Positions 15,246 through 23,206 of a stretch of 38,721 nt of DNA are shown here, piece by piece. Source of the DNA: Actinomycetota bacterium (GTDB lineage Bacteria > Actinomycetota > Thermoleophilia > Gaiellales > Gaiellaceae); NCBI GenBank assembly GCA_005883955.1, contig VAXH01000087.1:43451-82171 (forward strand). Direction: 5' to 3'. The notes below the pieces were generated by a model, which was given only the letters and a program-made list of their open reading frames with translations, did not search any database and had not been told where the DNA came from. Both the position numbers and the translations under genes were made by a program. Numbering within the stretch: the stretch's first letter is position 1; the number at the start of each line of letters is the position of its first letter.

Positions 15246-15987
15246 CGCGACCGTCGGCTTCGCATTCGAGCATGGCACCCTCGATCCGGACACCGCCCTC
15301 GGCGGGCTTGAAGCGGACGGGCATGCCGGTGCGCATGCGCGCGATCGCGAGGTCGGCCTGGACGCCGATCACGGAGTCGTGCGGGCCGGTCATGCCGGCG
15401 TCGCTGATCGCCGCCGTGCCGCCGGGTAGGACGCGGGCGTCGTTCGTCTGCACGTGCGTGTGGGTGCCGATCACGGCGGTGACGCGGCCGTCGAGCCAGC
15501 GCGGCAGCGCCACCTTCTCGCTCGTCGCCTCGGCGTGGAAATCGACCAGGATGACGTGAGCGTGCTTCCGCGCCTCGTCGACCAGCTCGTCGACGACTTC
15601 GAAGGGGCCGACAGCCGGATCGATGAACAGCCGCCCGAGCAGGTTGATCACCGCCACCGGCGTGCCGTCGGCGGCCGGGATGACGGTCAAGCCCCGTCCG
15701 GGTGACTCCGTGCTGACGTTGGCGGGCCTGATCACACGGTCGGACGCCGCCAGGTACGGCCCGATCTCGGGCCGGCGCCAGACGTGATTGCCGAGCGTGA
15801 TCACGTCGGCGCCGGCGGCGAGGATGCGGTCGGCGATGCGCGGCGTGATGCCGGCGCCGTCCGCGGCGTTCTCGCCGTTGACGACGCAGAAGTCGGCCGC
15901 TAGCTCCGCCCGCAGACCGGACAGCCGTTCCTCGACGGCCCGGCGCCCCGGGACGCCGAACACGTCCGCAACAAAGAGAATCCTCAT
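15211..15987 (-). CDS. ymdB: YmdB family metallophosphoesterase
   Basis: 258 residues, normal for the TIGR00282/YmdB family. The metal ligands are all visible: Asp in RILFVADVFG (residue 8), NGENA (about 38-42), TLGNHVW (Asn-His, about 65-71), VDFHAE (His) and IGTHTHVQT (two His). The Bacillus homologue hydrolyses 2',3'-cyclic nucleotides and affects biofilm and sporulation decisions; the role here is unknown. The start is ATG at 15987. Immediately upstream on its strand lie the two tandem copies of repeat family 1, so they form its leader or separate it from the LytM-like gene. It converges with the GT87 gene. Confidence 0.92.
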   Translation of the reverse strand: MRILFVADVFGVPGRRAVEERLSGLRAELAADFCVVNGENAADGAGITPRIADRILAAGADVITLGNHVWRRPEIGPYLAASDRVIRPANVSTESPGRGLTVIPAADGTPVAVINLLGRLFIDPAVGPFEVVDELVDEARKHAHVILVDFHAEATSEKVALPRWLDGRVTAVIGTHTHVQTNDARVLPGGTAAISDAGMTGPHDSVIGVQADLAIARMRTGMPVRFKPAEGGVRIEGAMLECEADGRATSCEPVRVEV

Positions 15988-15990
15988 TGC

Positions 15991-16090
15991 CGTCGGCGCT
16001 CGAGCTGCAACGTGTGCTCTCCCGCCAACCGGGATGAGACGGCTGCGGCGGCAAAGCCGCCCCAGCCTCTAAGTCGGCATCGCAAGCGAC
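15991..16090 (+). repeat. Palindromic repeat family 1, tandem copy A
   Basis: First unit of a tandem pair with a 110-base period. The core 16021-16090 matches 16131-16200 with only a few substitutions. It contains the hairpin GCGGC-AAA-GCCGC and the symmetric tail TCGCAAGCGA. Confidence 0.9.
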
Positions 16091-16100
16091 TGTTCACCAT

Positions 16101-16200
16101 GGCCGGCGCTCGATCTGCACTGGGCGCTCTCCCGCCAAGCGGGATGAGACAGCTGCGGCGGCAAAGCCGCCCCAGCCTCTGAGTCGGCATCGCAAGCGAC
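16101..16200 (+). repeat. Palindromic repeat family 1, tandem copy B
   Basis: Second unit of the tandem pair, separated from copy A by ten bases. The match extends left to the GGCGCTCGA block (16104) and right to GCGAC. The stop codon of the LytM-like gene (16204-16206, opposite strand) lies just beyond it. Confidence 0.9.
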
Positions 16201-16203
16201 GCC

Positions 16204-17106
16204 TCAGGGCGTCGAAAGAGCCGCCGCGGGGCGAACTTCGATCTCGACGTGATTGCCCGCGTCCTGCGTGTAACGGGCCAGCGCCTGCTCCTCGACGTGC
16301 GAGAAGTCCAGCAACGTGCCGAGCTTGGACGTGCCGGCGGCGATGCTCGAACCCACCGTCAACGACGGGTCGGGCCTGACGTGCGTGATTGCGACGACGA
16401 ACGATGGACCGCCGGTCGGCTGAACGTCGATCTCGGAGCCGAAGCGCTGACCGTTGATGATGTAGGGGGTGAGCCCGATCACACTACCGTCGACGGGTGA
16501 ATAGACGTCTGTGCCCGGCAGCGCGCCGACATCGAGGGCTGCCGTTCCCGAGCCTTGGCCACCGGCGAGCTGAAACCAGCGGATACCCCGGCTACCGCCG
16601 CCGAACACGCTCCGGGCGAACCGAGTGAGCGTGCCGGGGTTGGCCTGCGAACCGAGCGGTTGGAGGGCGACGGCGCCGTCGCCGCTCGCGTGGTAGCCGA
16701 TCGCCGTCACGCGGGACTGCGCAATCGGGAGCTGGATCCGCAGCGCCCCCTCGAGCGCGACGACCTGCGGGCTCGGCGGTCCCGACGGAAGCAGGCGGTT
16801 GGCCGGTGCGGGCCCGACGGTGCTCTGGGTAGACGTAGGCTTGCCGGTCCCGAAAGCTGTCAGGAGCAGCGTGATCAGCGCGATGATCGCGAGCACGACA
16901 AGCCCGGCCACACGCCTGCGGCGGCGAACAGCTTGATGGTGAGCACGGCGATGCCGCGCAGCGATCGTGCGCCCTGTGTCCCTGGGCATCGGCGGGACGC
17001 TAACGGGTTGCTCCTCCGCCCGCAAGGAGACTCGGTCGGGCGGACTTTGTGACAGCCGAAGCCGTGGTCGCTCCTGGGGTTCGTCCCATAGTTCGTAACT
17101 GTCCAA
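16204..17106 (-). CDS. Membrane-anchored LytM/M23-like protein, catalytically incomplete
   Basis: About 300 residues from TTG 17106; ATG 16989 is a shorter alternative, and the frame is open further upstream without a standard start. A basic cytoplasmic stretch (RHRRAHHQAVRRRRRVAG) precedes one membrane helix (LVVLAIIALITLLLTAFG), then a long exported part. The C-terminal 130 residues follow the LytM/M23 pattern: AALDVGALPGTDVYSPVDGSVIG, then a later NHVEIEV. In active M23 peptidases the first motif is HxxxD and the last is HxH. Here the first His is absent and only one His of the last motif remains. I infer a non-catalytic regulator or binding protein, like EnvC/NlpD-type activators. It is divergent from the AI-2E gene and upstream of ymdB. 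Confidence 0.68.
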   Translation of the reverse strand: MDSYELWDEPQERPRLRLSQSPPDRVSLRAEEQPVSVPPMPRDTGRTIAARHRRAHHQAVRRRRRVAGLVVLAIIALITLLLTAFGTGKPTSTQSTVGPAPANRLLPSGPPSPQVVALEGALRIQLPIAQSRVTAIGYHASGDGAVALQPLGSQANPGTLTRFARSVFGGGSRGIRWFQLAGGQGSGTAALDVGALPGTDVYSPVDGSVIGLTPYIINGQRFGSEIDVQPTGGPSFVVAITHVRPDPSLTVGSSIAAGTSKLGTLLDFSHVEEQALARYTQDAGNHVEIEVRPAAALSTP

Positions 17107-17171
17107 AGCGAGGGCGCCATCCTCGGCGAAAGACCAGTCCCAGGTGGGCGGGCGGAATCTGAGGCCGCGCG

Positions 17172-17177
17172 TATCAT
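17172..17177 (+). promoter_or_regulatory. Probable -10 box (TATCAT) of the AI-2E family gene
   Basis: TATCAT ends seven bases before the ATG at 17185, with no Shine-Dalgarno sequence. It lies in the divergent region shared with the LytM-like gene. Confidence 0.5.
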
Positions 17178-17184
17178 CATCGCG

Positions 17185-18405
17185 ATGGCGGGCCAGTCGC
17201 CCCCGATGCTCCAGATCCCGCGCTGGATCCAGCTCGTCACGCTGCCGCTGCTCCTGCTGCTGATCTGGGCCGTTGCGGGCGCCGTCCGTCACGTCGTCTT
17301 CCTCTTCCTGGTCGCCGGACTGATCGCGCTGCTGCTGAATCCGCTCGTCCGCGGTGTCACGAGGTTCTGGATTCCCCGCGGACTCGGAGTTGCAATCGTC
17401 TACCTGCTGTTCGCCGGCCTCGTCGCGGCCGTGAGCATCGCGCTCGGGTCGGTGATCGTCGATCAGACGAGGTCGTCCTCACATCGAGTCGATTCCTACT
17501 TTACGACCGAGCACGGACAACCTCCGCAGACTCACGCCGAGCGCGATGTCGACCGTCTGCAGGTGTGGCTGAATCACCACGGGCTGCGCCGGATCAAGGT
17601 CCGGAAGCAACTCAACGATTTCGTGAACAACATCCGCACGAAGGACGTCCAGAAGTACACGACTAGAGCGATCAACTTCGTCGAGGGCGCCGCGATCGGG
17701 ACGGTGAAGCTGCTGTTCAGCCTCGTGCTCGTGCTTGTCGTCTCGGTCTACATGCTGCTCGACATGGAGCGGCTGTCGGCCGCGGTCAACCGGCGGTTTC
17801 CGCCGCCGCCGGGCTCCCCACCGCTGATCGTGCGGATCGAGCGGTCGCTCGTCGGCTACGTCAAGGGCCAGGTGCTGCTGTCCGCGATCATCGGCGTGAG
17901 CGCCGGTCTCGGTCTCTGGCTGCTCGGGACGCTCGGGCTCGGGCCGGGACTCGCGAAGTACGCGGTCGTCTTCGGCGCCTGGGTCGCGTTCACGGAGCTG
18001 ATCCCCTACCTCGGGCCGTGGCTCGGGGCCATACCCCCGTTCGTCTACGAGTTGGTCGTCCACCCGATCTCGGCTCTCTGGGTCGCGCTCCTCTTCCTCT
18101 TCATCCATCAGATCGAGGGTCACGTCGTGATTCCGAACGTGATGGGGTCTGCGCTGCGGCTGCACCCCCTGCTCGTCATCTTCGGCTTGCTGGCGGGTGG
18201 GGAGATCTATGGGCTGCCGGGCGTCCTGGTCGCGCTTCCCCTCCTCGCGGCGGGCCGCGCCATGTGGGAGTTCTTCTCCGAACGGATCGAGCTCGAACGC
18301 TGGGACGAGACCGGGGGCGAGCCGCTGCCGGTTCCGGTCGAGGTCGAGACGACACCAACGGATGCTCCTACCGAGATCAAACCCTCCCGGGCCGCGAGGA
18401 GATGA
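17185..18405 (+). CDS. AI-2E family (PerM/YdiK-like) membrane transporter
   Basis: 406 residues with the paired-helix layout of the family: N-terminal helices (LVTLPLLLLLIWAVAGAV; VFLFLVAGLIALLLNPLVRGV; GLGVAIVYLLFAGLVAAV), a soluble domain (about 95-165), and a C-terminal block with SVYMLLDMERL, SLVGYVKGQVLLSAIIGVSAGLGLWLLG, FTELIPYLGPWLGAIPPFV and FIHQIEGHVVIPNVMG. The PYLGP and HVVIPNVMG motifs are diagnostic. The name comes from E. coli TqsA, but most members transport unknown substrates. The stop overlaps the ATG of the ABC ATPase gene (ATGA), so they are cotranscribed. Confidence 0.92.
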   Translation: MAGQSPPMLQIPRWIQLVTLPLLLLLIWAVAGAVRHVVFLFLVAGLIALLLNPLVRGVTRFWIPRGLGVAIVYLLFAGLVAAVSIALGSVIVDQTRSSSHRVDSYFTTEHGQPPQTHAERDVDRLQVWLNHHGLRRIKVRKQLNDFVNNIRTKDVQKYTTRAINFVEGAAIGTVKLLFSLVLVLVVSVYMLLDMERLSAAVNRRFPPPPGSPPLIVRIERSLVGYVKGQVLLSAIIGVSAGLGLWLLGTLGLGPGLAKYAVVFGAWVAFTELIPYLGPWLGAIPPFVYELVVHPISALWVALLFLFIHQIEGHVVIPNVMGSALRLHPLLVIFGLLAGGEIYGLPGVLVALPLLAAGRAMWEFFSERIELERWDETGGEPLPVPVEVETTPTDAPTEIKPSRAARR

Positions 18406-19061
18406 GCGGTCGGCCGCCGCTGCTCGCGGCCCGGGCGGCGGCGAGGCGCTACGGCTCCCAGGTCGCGCTCGAGCCGACCGACTTCGACCTCGCCGACGGC
18501 GAGGCGGTCGCGCTCGTCGGCCCGAATGGGGCCGGCAAGTCGACGCTGCTGGCGCTGCTCGCAGGCGCGCTCGAACCCTCAACGGGCCGGATCGAGCGCC
18601 GTGACGGCGTGCAGGTCGGTTGGGCGCCGCAGCGCCTCGCGCAGTACGCGCGCCTCTCGCCGAGGGAGAACCTCGAGCTGTTCGCCCGCCTCGACGCGGA
18701 TGAGCACCCGCAGAGGTCGGCCGAGCGGCTTGTGGACGAGTTCGAGCTGCCACGCGACGGAGTGCTCGCCGGCGACCTCTCGGTCGGCAACCGCCAGCGC
18801 CTGAATCTCGCGATCGCGCTGCTTGGCGAGCCCGATGCCCTGCTGCTCGACGAGCCGACCGCGGCTCTCGATCCGGATCAGCGCCGGCGGCTCTGGGAGC
18901 GGCTCGAGGCGCAGCGCGAGGCGGGGGTCGCCCTCCTCTTCGTCACCCAGCAGCTCGAGGAGGTCGAGGCCCACGCGGGCAGGGTCGTCGCGCTCCGCGA
19001 GGGAGCGGTTGCATTTGCGGGGCCGGTCGCCGAGTACGACGCGACCGCCCTCGCCGGATGA
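18402..19061 (+). CDS. ABC transporter ATP-binding protein
   Basis: 219 residues, a single nucleotide-binding domain. Walker A is GPNGAGKST (40-48). Walker B is DALLLDEPTAALD (about 145-157), and the H-loop region carries LFVTQQLEEVEAHAGRVVALREG, where the usual switch His of 'vTH' is Gln (TQQ). The signature motif is LSVGNRQRL in place of the usual LSGGQ. The ATG overlaps the previous stop, with GAGGAG just upstream. The next gene is an ABC-2 type permease overlapping by four bases, so the pair forms an exporter of CcmA/YadG type. The substrate is unknown. The order of ABC pair then hemB is suggestive of a haem-related task, but that is speculation. Confidence 0.9.
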   Translation: MSGRPPLLAARAAARRYGSQVALEPTDFDLADGEAVALVGPNGAGKSTLLALLAGALEPSTGRIERRDGVQVGWAPQRLAQYARLSPRENLELFARLDADEHPQRSAERLVDEFELPRDGVLAGDLSVGNRQRLNLAIALLGEPDALLLDEPTAALDPDQRRRLWERLEAQREAGVALLFVTQQLEEVEAHAGRVVALREGAVAFAGPVAEYDATALAG

Positions 19062-20383
19062 CCAGGGTCGCCCTACTCCTGCGCAAGGACGCGCTGATCC
19101 TACGGCGCTCGCCGCTCCTGCTCGGCCTTCTGCTCGCGTACCCGCTTATGATCGCGCTGCTCGTCGGCCTCGTCGCCGGTTACGCAAACGCGAAGCCGCG
19201 GGTGGCGCTCGTCGACGAGGCCGGCCTGCCCCGCTTCGTCACCGTCGGCGGCCACCGCTTCGACGTCGACCGGACGATCAAGCGCGTTGGCAAGGACGTC
19301 GACCTCGTCAAGCTGGGGCCTGACGAGGCGCAGCGGGAGCTGCGCTCGGGGAGGGTCGTCGCCGTGCTCACGGTTCCGCCGGGATTCATCGCGACGCTGC
19401 AGGGAATGGTCTCGAGCCCGAAGCTCGAGGTGCAAACGGCCCGCGGCATCATCTCCTCGCGCGTCGACGAGCAGGTGCAGGCGCTCGTCTACGGCCTGAA
19501 CCGGCAGCTCCAGACCGCCTACATCGGCAGCGATCTCGGCTACGTGCGGCTGATCGTGCACGGAGGGCAAGGCTCGTTTCTCGGCCGCGAGTTCACCGTG
19601 CTCGGGCTCGACGGCGCCGAGATCCTACTCCGGCACGCGTCCGGAGCCCAAGCACGCAAGCTGCGCGACTTCATCGGCGACGCGCGGCTCGCGCTCGCCC
19701 GGACCGGCGACGCGCTGCGGGCGACGGCGCATCCGATCGAGATCGCCCGGGTCAAGGGCCGGGGACGGACTTGGGCGCTCTCGGCCGATGTCCAGGCCTA
19801 CGCCCTTGGGCTGACGATCAGCTTCCTCGCCCTCGTGCTCGCCGCCGGCTCGCTCGCAGCGGAGCGGGACGAGAACGTCGTCGGCCGTCTCGCGCGCGGC
19901 CTCGTCACGCTCGGCGAGCTCGTCTGGGCGAAGGTGCTGCTCGCCGCGCTCGTCGCGCTCGCGCTCGGGCTGGGGGTCTCGCTCGTCTTCGGCGCGATCA
20001 TCCAGATCGGGAACGTCACCGGCGGCGAGCCGTGGGGACGCATCCCGCTGCTCGCGCTCGGCCTGCTGCTCGCGGGCGGCGCGCTCGGCGCGCTCGGCGC
20101 GCTGCTCGGCGCAATCGCGCGCGAGGCGCGGACGGCGTCGCTCGTCGCGCTGCTCGTCGTCCTCCCGGTTGTCTTCCTCGGACTCGTCCCGCAGCAGGTC
20201 GTTCCCGCCGCCGGCTGGATCAGCGACGGCCTGCCCTTCGTCCACGCGGTGCGCTTCTTCAGCGCGGCGCTCTACGACGCGAGCCCCTGGTGGCGCCTCC
20301 TGCGCGAGGCGCTCTGGCTCTGCGGCCTGGGCGCCCTCTTCGGGCTCTTGGCGCGAATCGGAACGCGTAGATTGTTGGCGTGA
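19058..20383 (+). CDS. ABC-2 type transporter permease
   Basis: 441 residues. A first membrane helix (LLLGLLLAYPLMIALLVGLVAGYA) is followed by a large extracytoplasmic domain (about 45-250) and then five helices, including VQAYALGLTISFLALVLAAGSLAAERDENVVGRLARG and a C-terminal LWLCGLGALFGLLARIG. This is the layout of ABC-2 exporters with the conserved 'ERE.gt..rL' cytoplasmic segment (AERDENVVGRLARG). Start ATG overlaps the ATPase stop; its stop overlaps the hemB GTG. It works with the ATPase just upstream. Substrate not inferable from the sequence. Confidence 0.88.
   Translation: MTRVALLLRKDALILRRSPLLLGLLLAYPLMIALLVGLVAGYANAKPRVALVDEAGLPRFVTVGGHRFDVDRTIKRVGKDVDLVKLGPDEAQRELRSGRVVAVLTVPPGFIATLQGMVSSPKLEVQTARGIISSRVDEQVQALVYGLNRQLQTAYIGSDLGYVRLIVHGGQGSFLGREFTVLGLDGAEILLRHASGAQARKLRDFIGDARLALARTGDALRATAHPIEIARVKGRGRTWALSADVQAYALGLTISFLALVLAAGSLAAERDENVVGRLARGLVTLGELVWAKVLLAALVALALGLGVSLVFGAIIQIGNVTGGEPWGRIPLLALGLLLAGGALGALGALLGAIAREARTASLVALLVVLPVVFLGLVPQQVVPAAGWISDGLPFVHAVRFFSAALYDASPWWRLLREALWLCGLGALFGLLARIGTRRLLA
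20368..20373 (+). promoter_or_regulatory. Probable -10 box (TAGATT) of hemB, leaderless
   Basis: TAGATT inside the last codons of the permease gene is followed by exactly six bases and the hemB GTG at 20380. This would allow hemB to be transcribed independently of the ABC genes even though the reading frames overlap. Confidence 0.5.
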
Positions 20384-21351
20384 GTACGTTTCCGGCCACC
20401 AGGCTGCGGCGCCTGCGCCGAACGGGCCGGCTGCGCTCGCTCGTGCGGGAGACGCGGCTCGATCTCGGCGACTTCGTGATGCCGCTCTTCGCCTGTCCCG
20501 GCGAGGGCGTCGTCCGTGAGCTCGAGGGCCTGGCTGGGATCGCGCAGCGCTCGGTCGACACGCTGGTCGAGGAGGCCGAGACGCTCGTGGCGCTCGGCGT
20601 CTCGGCGGTGCTGCTCTTCGGGATCCCGGAGGAGAAAGACGAGGAGGGCTCCGGTGCCTACGACGAGGACGGGATCGTCCAGCGCACGTTGCAAGAGCTG
20701 CGTGCGCGCTTCCCCGAGCTCGTGCTTGCCACCGACGTCTGCCTGTGCGAGTACACGTCGCACGGCCACTGTGGGGTCGTCCGCGGCGACGAGATCGACA
20801 ACGACGCCTCGCTGGAGCTGCTCGCGCGCACGGCTGTGAGCCAGGCGGAGGCGGGCGCGGACACCGTCTGCCCGAGCGACATGATGGACGGTCGCGTCGG
20901 CGCGATCCGGGCGGCGCTCGACGACGCCGGTTTCGAGCAGATCCCGATCGTCTCCTACGCCGCCAAGTACGCCTCGGCCTTCTACGGGCCGTTCCGCGAG
21001 GCCGCCGAGTCGACGCCGGCGTTCGGCGACCGGCGCGGCTACCAACTCGACCCGGCGAACGTCCGCGAGGCGTTGCGCGAATGCGAGCTCGACGTCCGCG
21101 AAGGCGCCGATGCGCTGATCGTCAAGCCGGCGCTGCCCTACCTCGACGTCCTCCGCGCCGTCAGCGAGCGCTTCGAGCTGCCGGTCGGCGCCTACAACGT
21201 CTCCGGCGAGTACGCGATGCTGAAGGCGGCCGCCCGGTCGGGCTGGCTGGACGAGCACCAGGCCGCGCTCGAGTCGCTGACCGCGATCAAGCGCGCCGGC
21301 GCCGACTTCGTCGTCTCCTATTGGACGAAAGAGCTCGCCGAGTGGCTTTAG
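20380..21351 (+). CDS. hemB: Delta-aminolevulinic acid dehydratase (porphobilinogen synthase)
   Basis: 323 residues, full length. It condenses two 5-aminolevulinate molecules to porphobilinogen in tetrapyrrole synthesis. The cysteine-rich metal site is intact: DVCLCEYTSHGHCG (about residues 119-133, three Cys), indicating a zinc-type enzyme. The two Schiff-base lysines are in SYAAKYASAFYGPFREAA (about 191-208) and VKPALPYLD (about 249). The C-terminal GAYNVSGEYAMLKAAA matches the family. Start is GTG behind a TAGATT box; the GTG also overlaps the permease stop. The stop codon is immediately followed by a palindromic repeat of family 2, after which hemL begins. Confidence 0.96.
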   Translation: MSTFPATRLRRLRRTGRLRSLVRETRLDLGDFVMPLFACPGEGVVRELEGLAGIAQRSVDTLVEEAETLVALGVSAVLLFGIPEEKDEEGSGAYDEDGIVQRTLQELRARFPELVLATDVCLCEYTSHGHCGVVRGDEIDNDASLELLARTAVSQAEAGADTVCPSDMMDGRVGAIRAALDDAGFEQIPIVSYAAKYASAFYGPFREAAESTPAFGDRRGYQLDPANVREALRECELDVREGADALIVKPALPYLDVLRAVSERFELPVGAYNVSGEYAMLKAAARSGWLDEHQAALESLTAIKRAGADFVVSYWTKELAEWL

Positions 21352-21408
21352 CGCGAAAAATGCTGCGCATTTTCCGCGGGAATGGCTAGTCCCATCGCTT
21401 CGCTCGGG
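21352..21408 (+). repeat. Palindromic repeat family 2, copy 1 (hemB-hemL junction)
   Basis: Directly after the hemB stop: arms CGCG + AAAATGC pair with GCATTTT + CGCG around a TGC loop with one A/C mismatch (21352-21378). This is followed by CCCATCGCTTCGCTCGGG at 21391-21408. The same hairpin and 18-base block recur in the same order at 35718-35775. The element contains the hemL ATG. Confidence 0.9.
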
Positions 21409-22686
21409 CGGACCTCAGACGAGCTGCACCCGAACGAAGCTCGGACGATCCTGGCGCGCCGAGCGAGAAGCGTGATCCCAGGCGGAGTCAACTCACCTGT
21501 GCGTGCAATGCGCGCCGTCGGCCTCGGTGAGCCGCTCTTCGTCTGCCGTGGCGAGGGTGCCTGGATCGAGGACGAGTCCGGCCGCCGCTACGTCGACTGG
21601 GTGATGTCCTGGGGCCCCCTGATCTTCGGCCACGCCGACCCCGAGGCGGTCGACGCGGTGGTCGCGGCCGCGCGCGAGGGCACGACCTTCGGCGCCTCCA
21701 CCGAACGCGAGGTCGAGGTCGCCGAGGAGCTGGTCGACGCGGTCCCCTCGCTCGAGCTGGTGCGGCTCGTTTCCTCCGGCACCGAGGCAGCGATGAGCGC
21801 TGTCCGGCTCGCGCGGGCGGCGACGCGGCGCGACCGGATCCTCAAGTTCGCCGGCGGCTACCACGGGCACGCGGACGCGCTGCTCGCGGACTCGGGGTCG
21901 GGGCTCGCGACGCTCGGAATCCCGGCGACGCCCGGCGTGACGAGCGGTGCCGCCGAGGACACGATCGTCGTGCCGTACAACGACGTCGACGCGACCGCCA
22001 CCGCGGTCGAGCGCTGGGGCGAGGGCCTGGCCGCGATCGTCGTCGAGCCTGTGGCCGGGAACATGGGAGTCGTCCCGCCGGCGCCCGGCTTCCTCGAGGC
22101 GCTGCGCGACCTCTGCGACGCGAGCGGGGCGCTGCTCGTCTTCGACGAGGTGATCACCGGCTTCCGGGTCGCCCGCGGCGGCGCGCAGGAGCTCTTCGGC
22201 GTCATTCCCGACCTGACCCTGATCGGCAAGATCGCCGGCGGCGGATTGCCCCTTGCCGCGTTCGGCGGCCGCGGCGATGTGATGGAGCAGCTCGCCCCGA
22301 TTGGCCAGGTCTACCAGGCGGGCACGCTGAGCGGGAACCCGCTGGCGACCGCCGCCGCGCTGTCCGTCCTACGGCGTCTACGTGAGCCGGACGTCTACGA
22401 GCAGCTGGAGGCGCGCGGCGCTCAGCTCGAGGCGGGACTGGCGCCGTTCGGAACGGTGCAGCGCGTCGGCGCGATGGCGACGCTGTTCATGCGCAAGGCT
22501 CCGGTGCGGAATCTTTCCGACGCCCAGGCGGCGAACACCGACCGGTACGCCGCTCTGTTCCAGCATTTGCTCGAGCGCGGGATCTACTTCCCGCCCTCGC
22601 AGTTCGAAGCTCTGTTTATCTCTACTGCACACGGCGACGAGGAAATCGAGAGGACGGTGCAGGCGGTTGCAGACTTCGACGGCTGA
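21382..22686 (+). CDS. hemL: Glutamate-1-semialdehyde 2,1-aminomutase
   Basis: 434 residues. It converts glutamate-1-semialdehyde to 5-aminolevulinate, the substrate of the upstream HemB. Visible family blocks are SVIPGGVNSPVRAM, DWVMSWGPLIFGHADP, LVSSGTEAAMSAVRLARA, KFAGGYHGHAD, VFDEVITGFRVA and LIGKIAGGGLPLAAFGG, where the PLP lysine is the K at about 283; TLSGNPLATAAAL follows. The ATG lies inside a copy of repeat family 2, so the first nine codons (MASPIASLG) are repeat-derived and not part of the conserved protein. No other ATG, GTG or TTG is available before the IPGG motif region. The stop is overlapped by the next gene. Confidence 0.95.
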   Translation: MASPIASLGRTSDELHPNEARTILARRARSVIPGGVNSPVRAMRAVGLGEPLFVCRGEGAWIEDESGRRYVDWVMSWGPLIFGHADPEAVDAVVAAAREGTTFGASTEREVEVAEELVDAVPSLELVRLVSSGTEAAMSAVRLARAATRRDRILKFAGGYHGHADALLADSGSGLATLGIPATPGVTSGAAEDTIVVPYNDVDATATAVERWGEGLAAIVVEPVAGNMGVVPPAPGFLEALRDLCDASGALLVFDEVITGFRVARGGAQELFGVIPDLTLIGKIAGGGLPLAAFGGRGDVMEQLAPIGQVYQAGTLSGNPLATAAALSVLRRLREPDVYEQLEARGAQLEAGLAPFGTVQRVGAMATLFMRKAPVRNLSDAQAANTDRYAALFQHLLERGIYFPPSQFEALFISTAHGDEEIERTVQAVADFDG

Positions 22687-23194
22687 TCTCTGGGAGACGA
22701 TCACGACCGAGGCGGAGGAAGAGAGCCCGCTCTGGCGCGACGCGTTGCGGTCGGAACCGGAGCATGAGCCGGTGTTCTCGCCGCTCGGCGAGGAGCGTTA
22801 CGCACTAGGGCTGGAGACGATCTACGAGGGCTACCTCGTCCACTACGGCCGCCCGCGCCTCTTCGAGCCCGCCGACGAGGACACGGCGCTCCTGCTCGGC
22901 GACTACCTCTACGCGCACGGGCTCGTCCGGATCGCGGAGGTCGGGAGCGTCGAAGCCGTCGCCGACCTGGCCGAGCTGATCTCCCTCTGCGCGCAGCTCC
23001 GCGCCGACTCCGCGCCAGGTGACGGCGCCGCTTGGGCGGCGAGCGCGGCACTGCTCGGGGCGGGGGAGGTCGACGAGGCGCGCGAGGTCCTGCGCGACCG
23101 TGGTGACAGCGGACCGCTGACGGAACTTGCGGAGGCGCATGCCGGCCCCGCGCTCGAGCAGGCGCTCGTAGCGCACGACCGGAGACTTCGCTAG
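22667..23194 (+). CDS. Hypothetical protein coupled to hemL
   Basis: About 175 residues from TTG 22667, overlapping the end of hemL by 20 bases; no ATG or GTG exists near the start of the conserved-looking part. The protein is soluble, very acidic and mostly helical, with GLETIYEGYLVHYGRPRLFEP, ALLLGDYLYAHGLVRIAEVG and VADLAELISLCAQL. I do not recognise a domain. The overlap with hemL suggests cotranslation and possibly a role connected with tetrapyrrole synthesis, but nothing in the sequence proves it. Its stop codon TAG forms the start of a TAGGGT box before the next small gene. Confidence 0.7.
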   Translation: MQTSTADLWETITTEAEEESPLWRDALRSEPEHEPVFSPLGEERYALGLETIYEGYLVHYGRPRLFEPADEDTALLLGDYLYAHGLVRIAEVGSVEAVADLAELISLCAQLRADSAPGDGAAWAASAALLGAGEVDEAREVLRDRGDSGPLTELAEAHAGPALEQALVAHDRRLR

Positions 23195-23197
23195 GGT
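23192..23197 (+). promoter_or_regulatory. Possible -10 box (TAGGGT) of the 53-residue membrane protein gene
   Basis: TAGGGT begins with the stop codon of the preceding gene and ends nine bases before the ATG at 23207. There is no Shine-Dalgarno sequence. Confidence 0.35.
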
Positions 23198-23206
23198 CGC
23201 GCCCTC

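Noticed and set aside
15991-16200. CRISPR array
   Set aside because: There are only two units, the repeated part is about 100 bases and the separating segment only ten bases. No cas genes are present.
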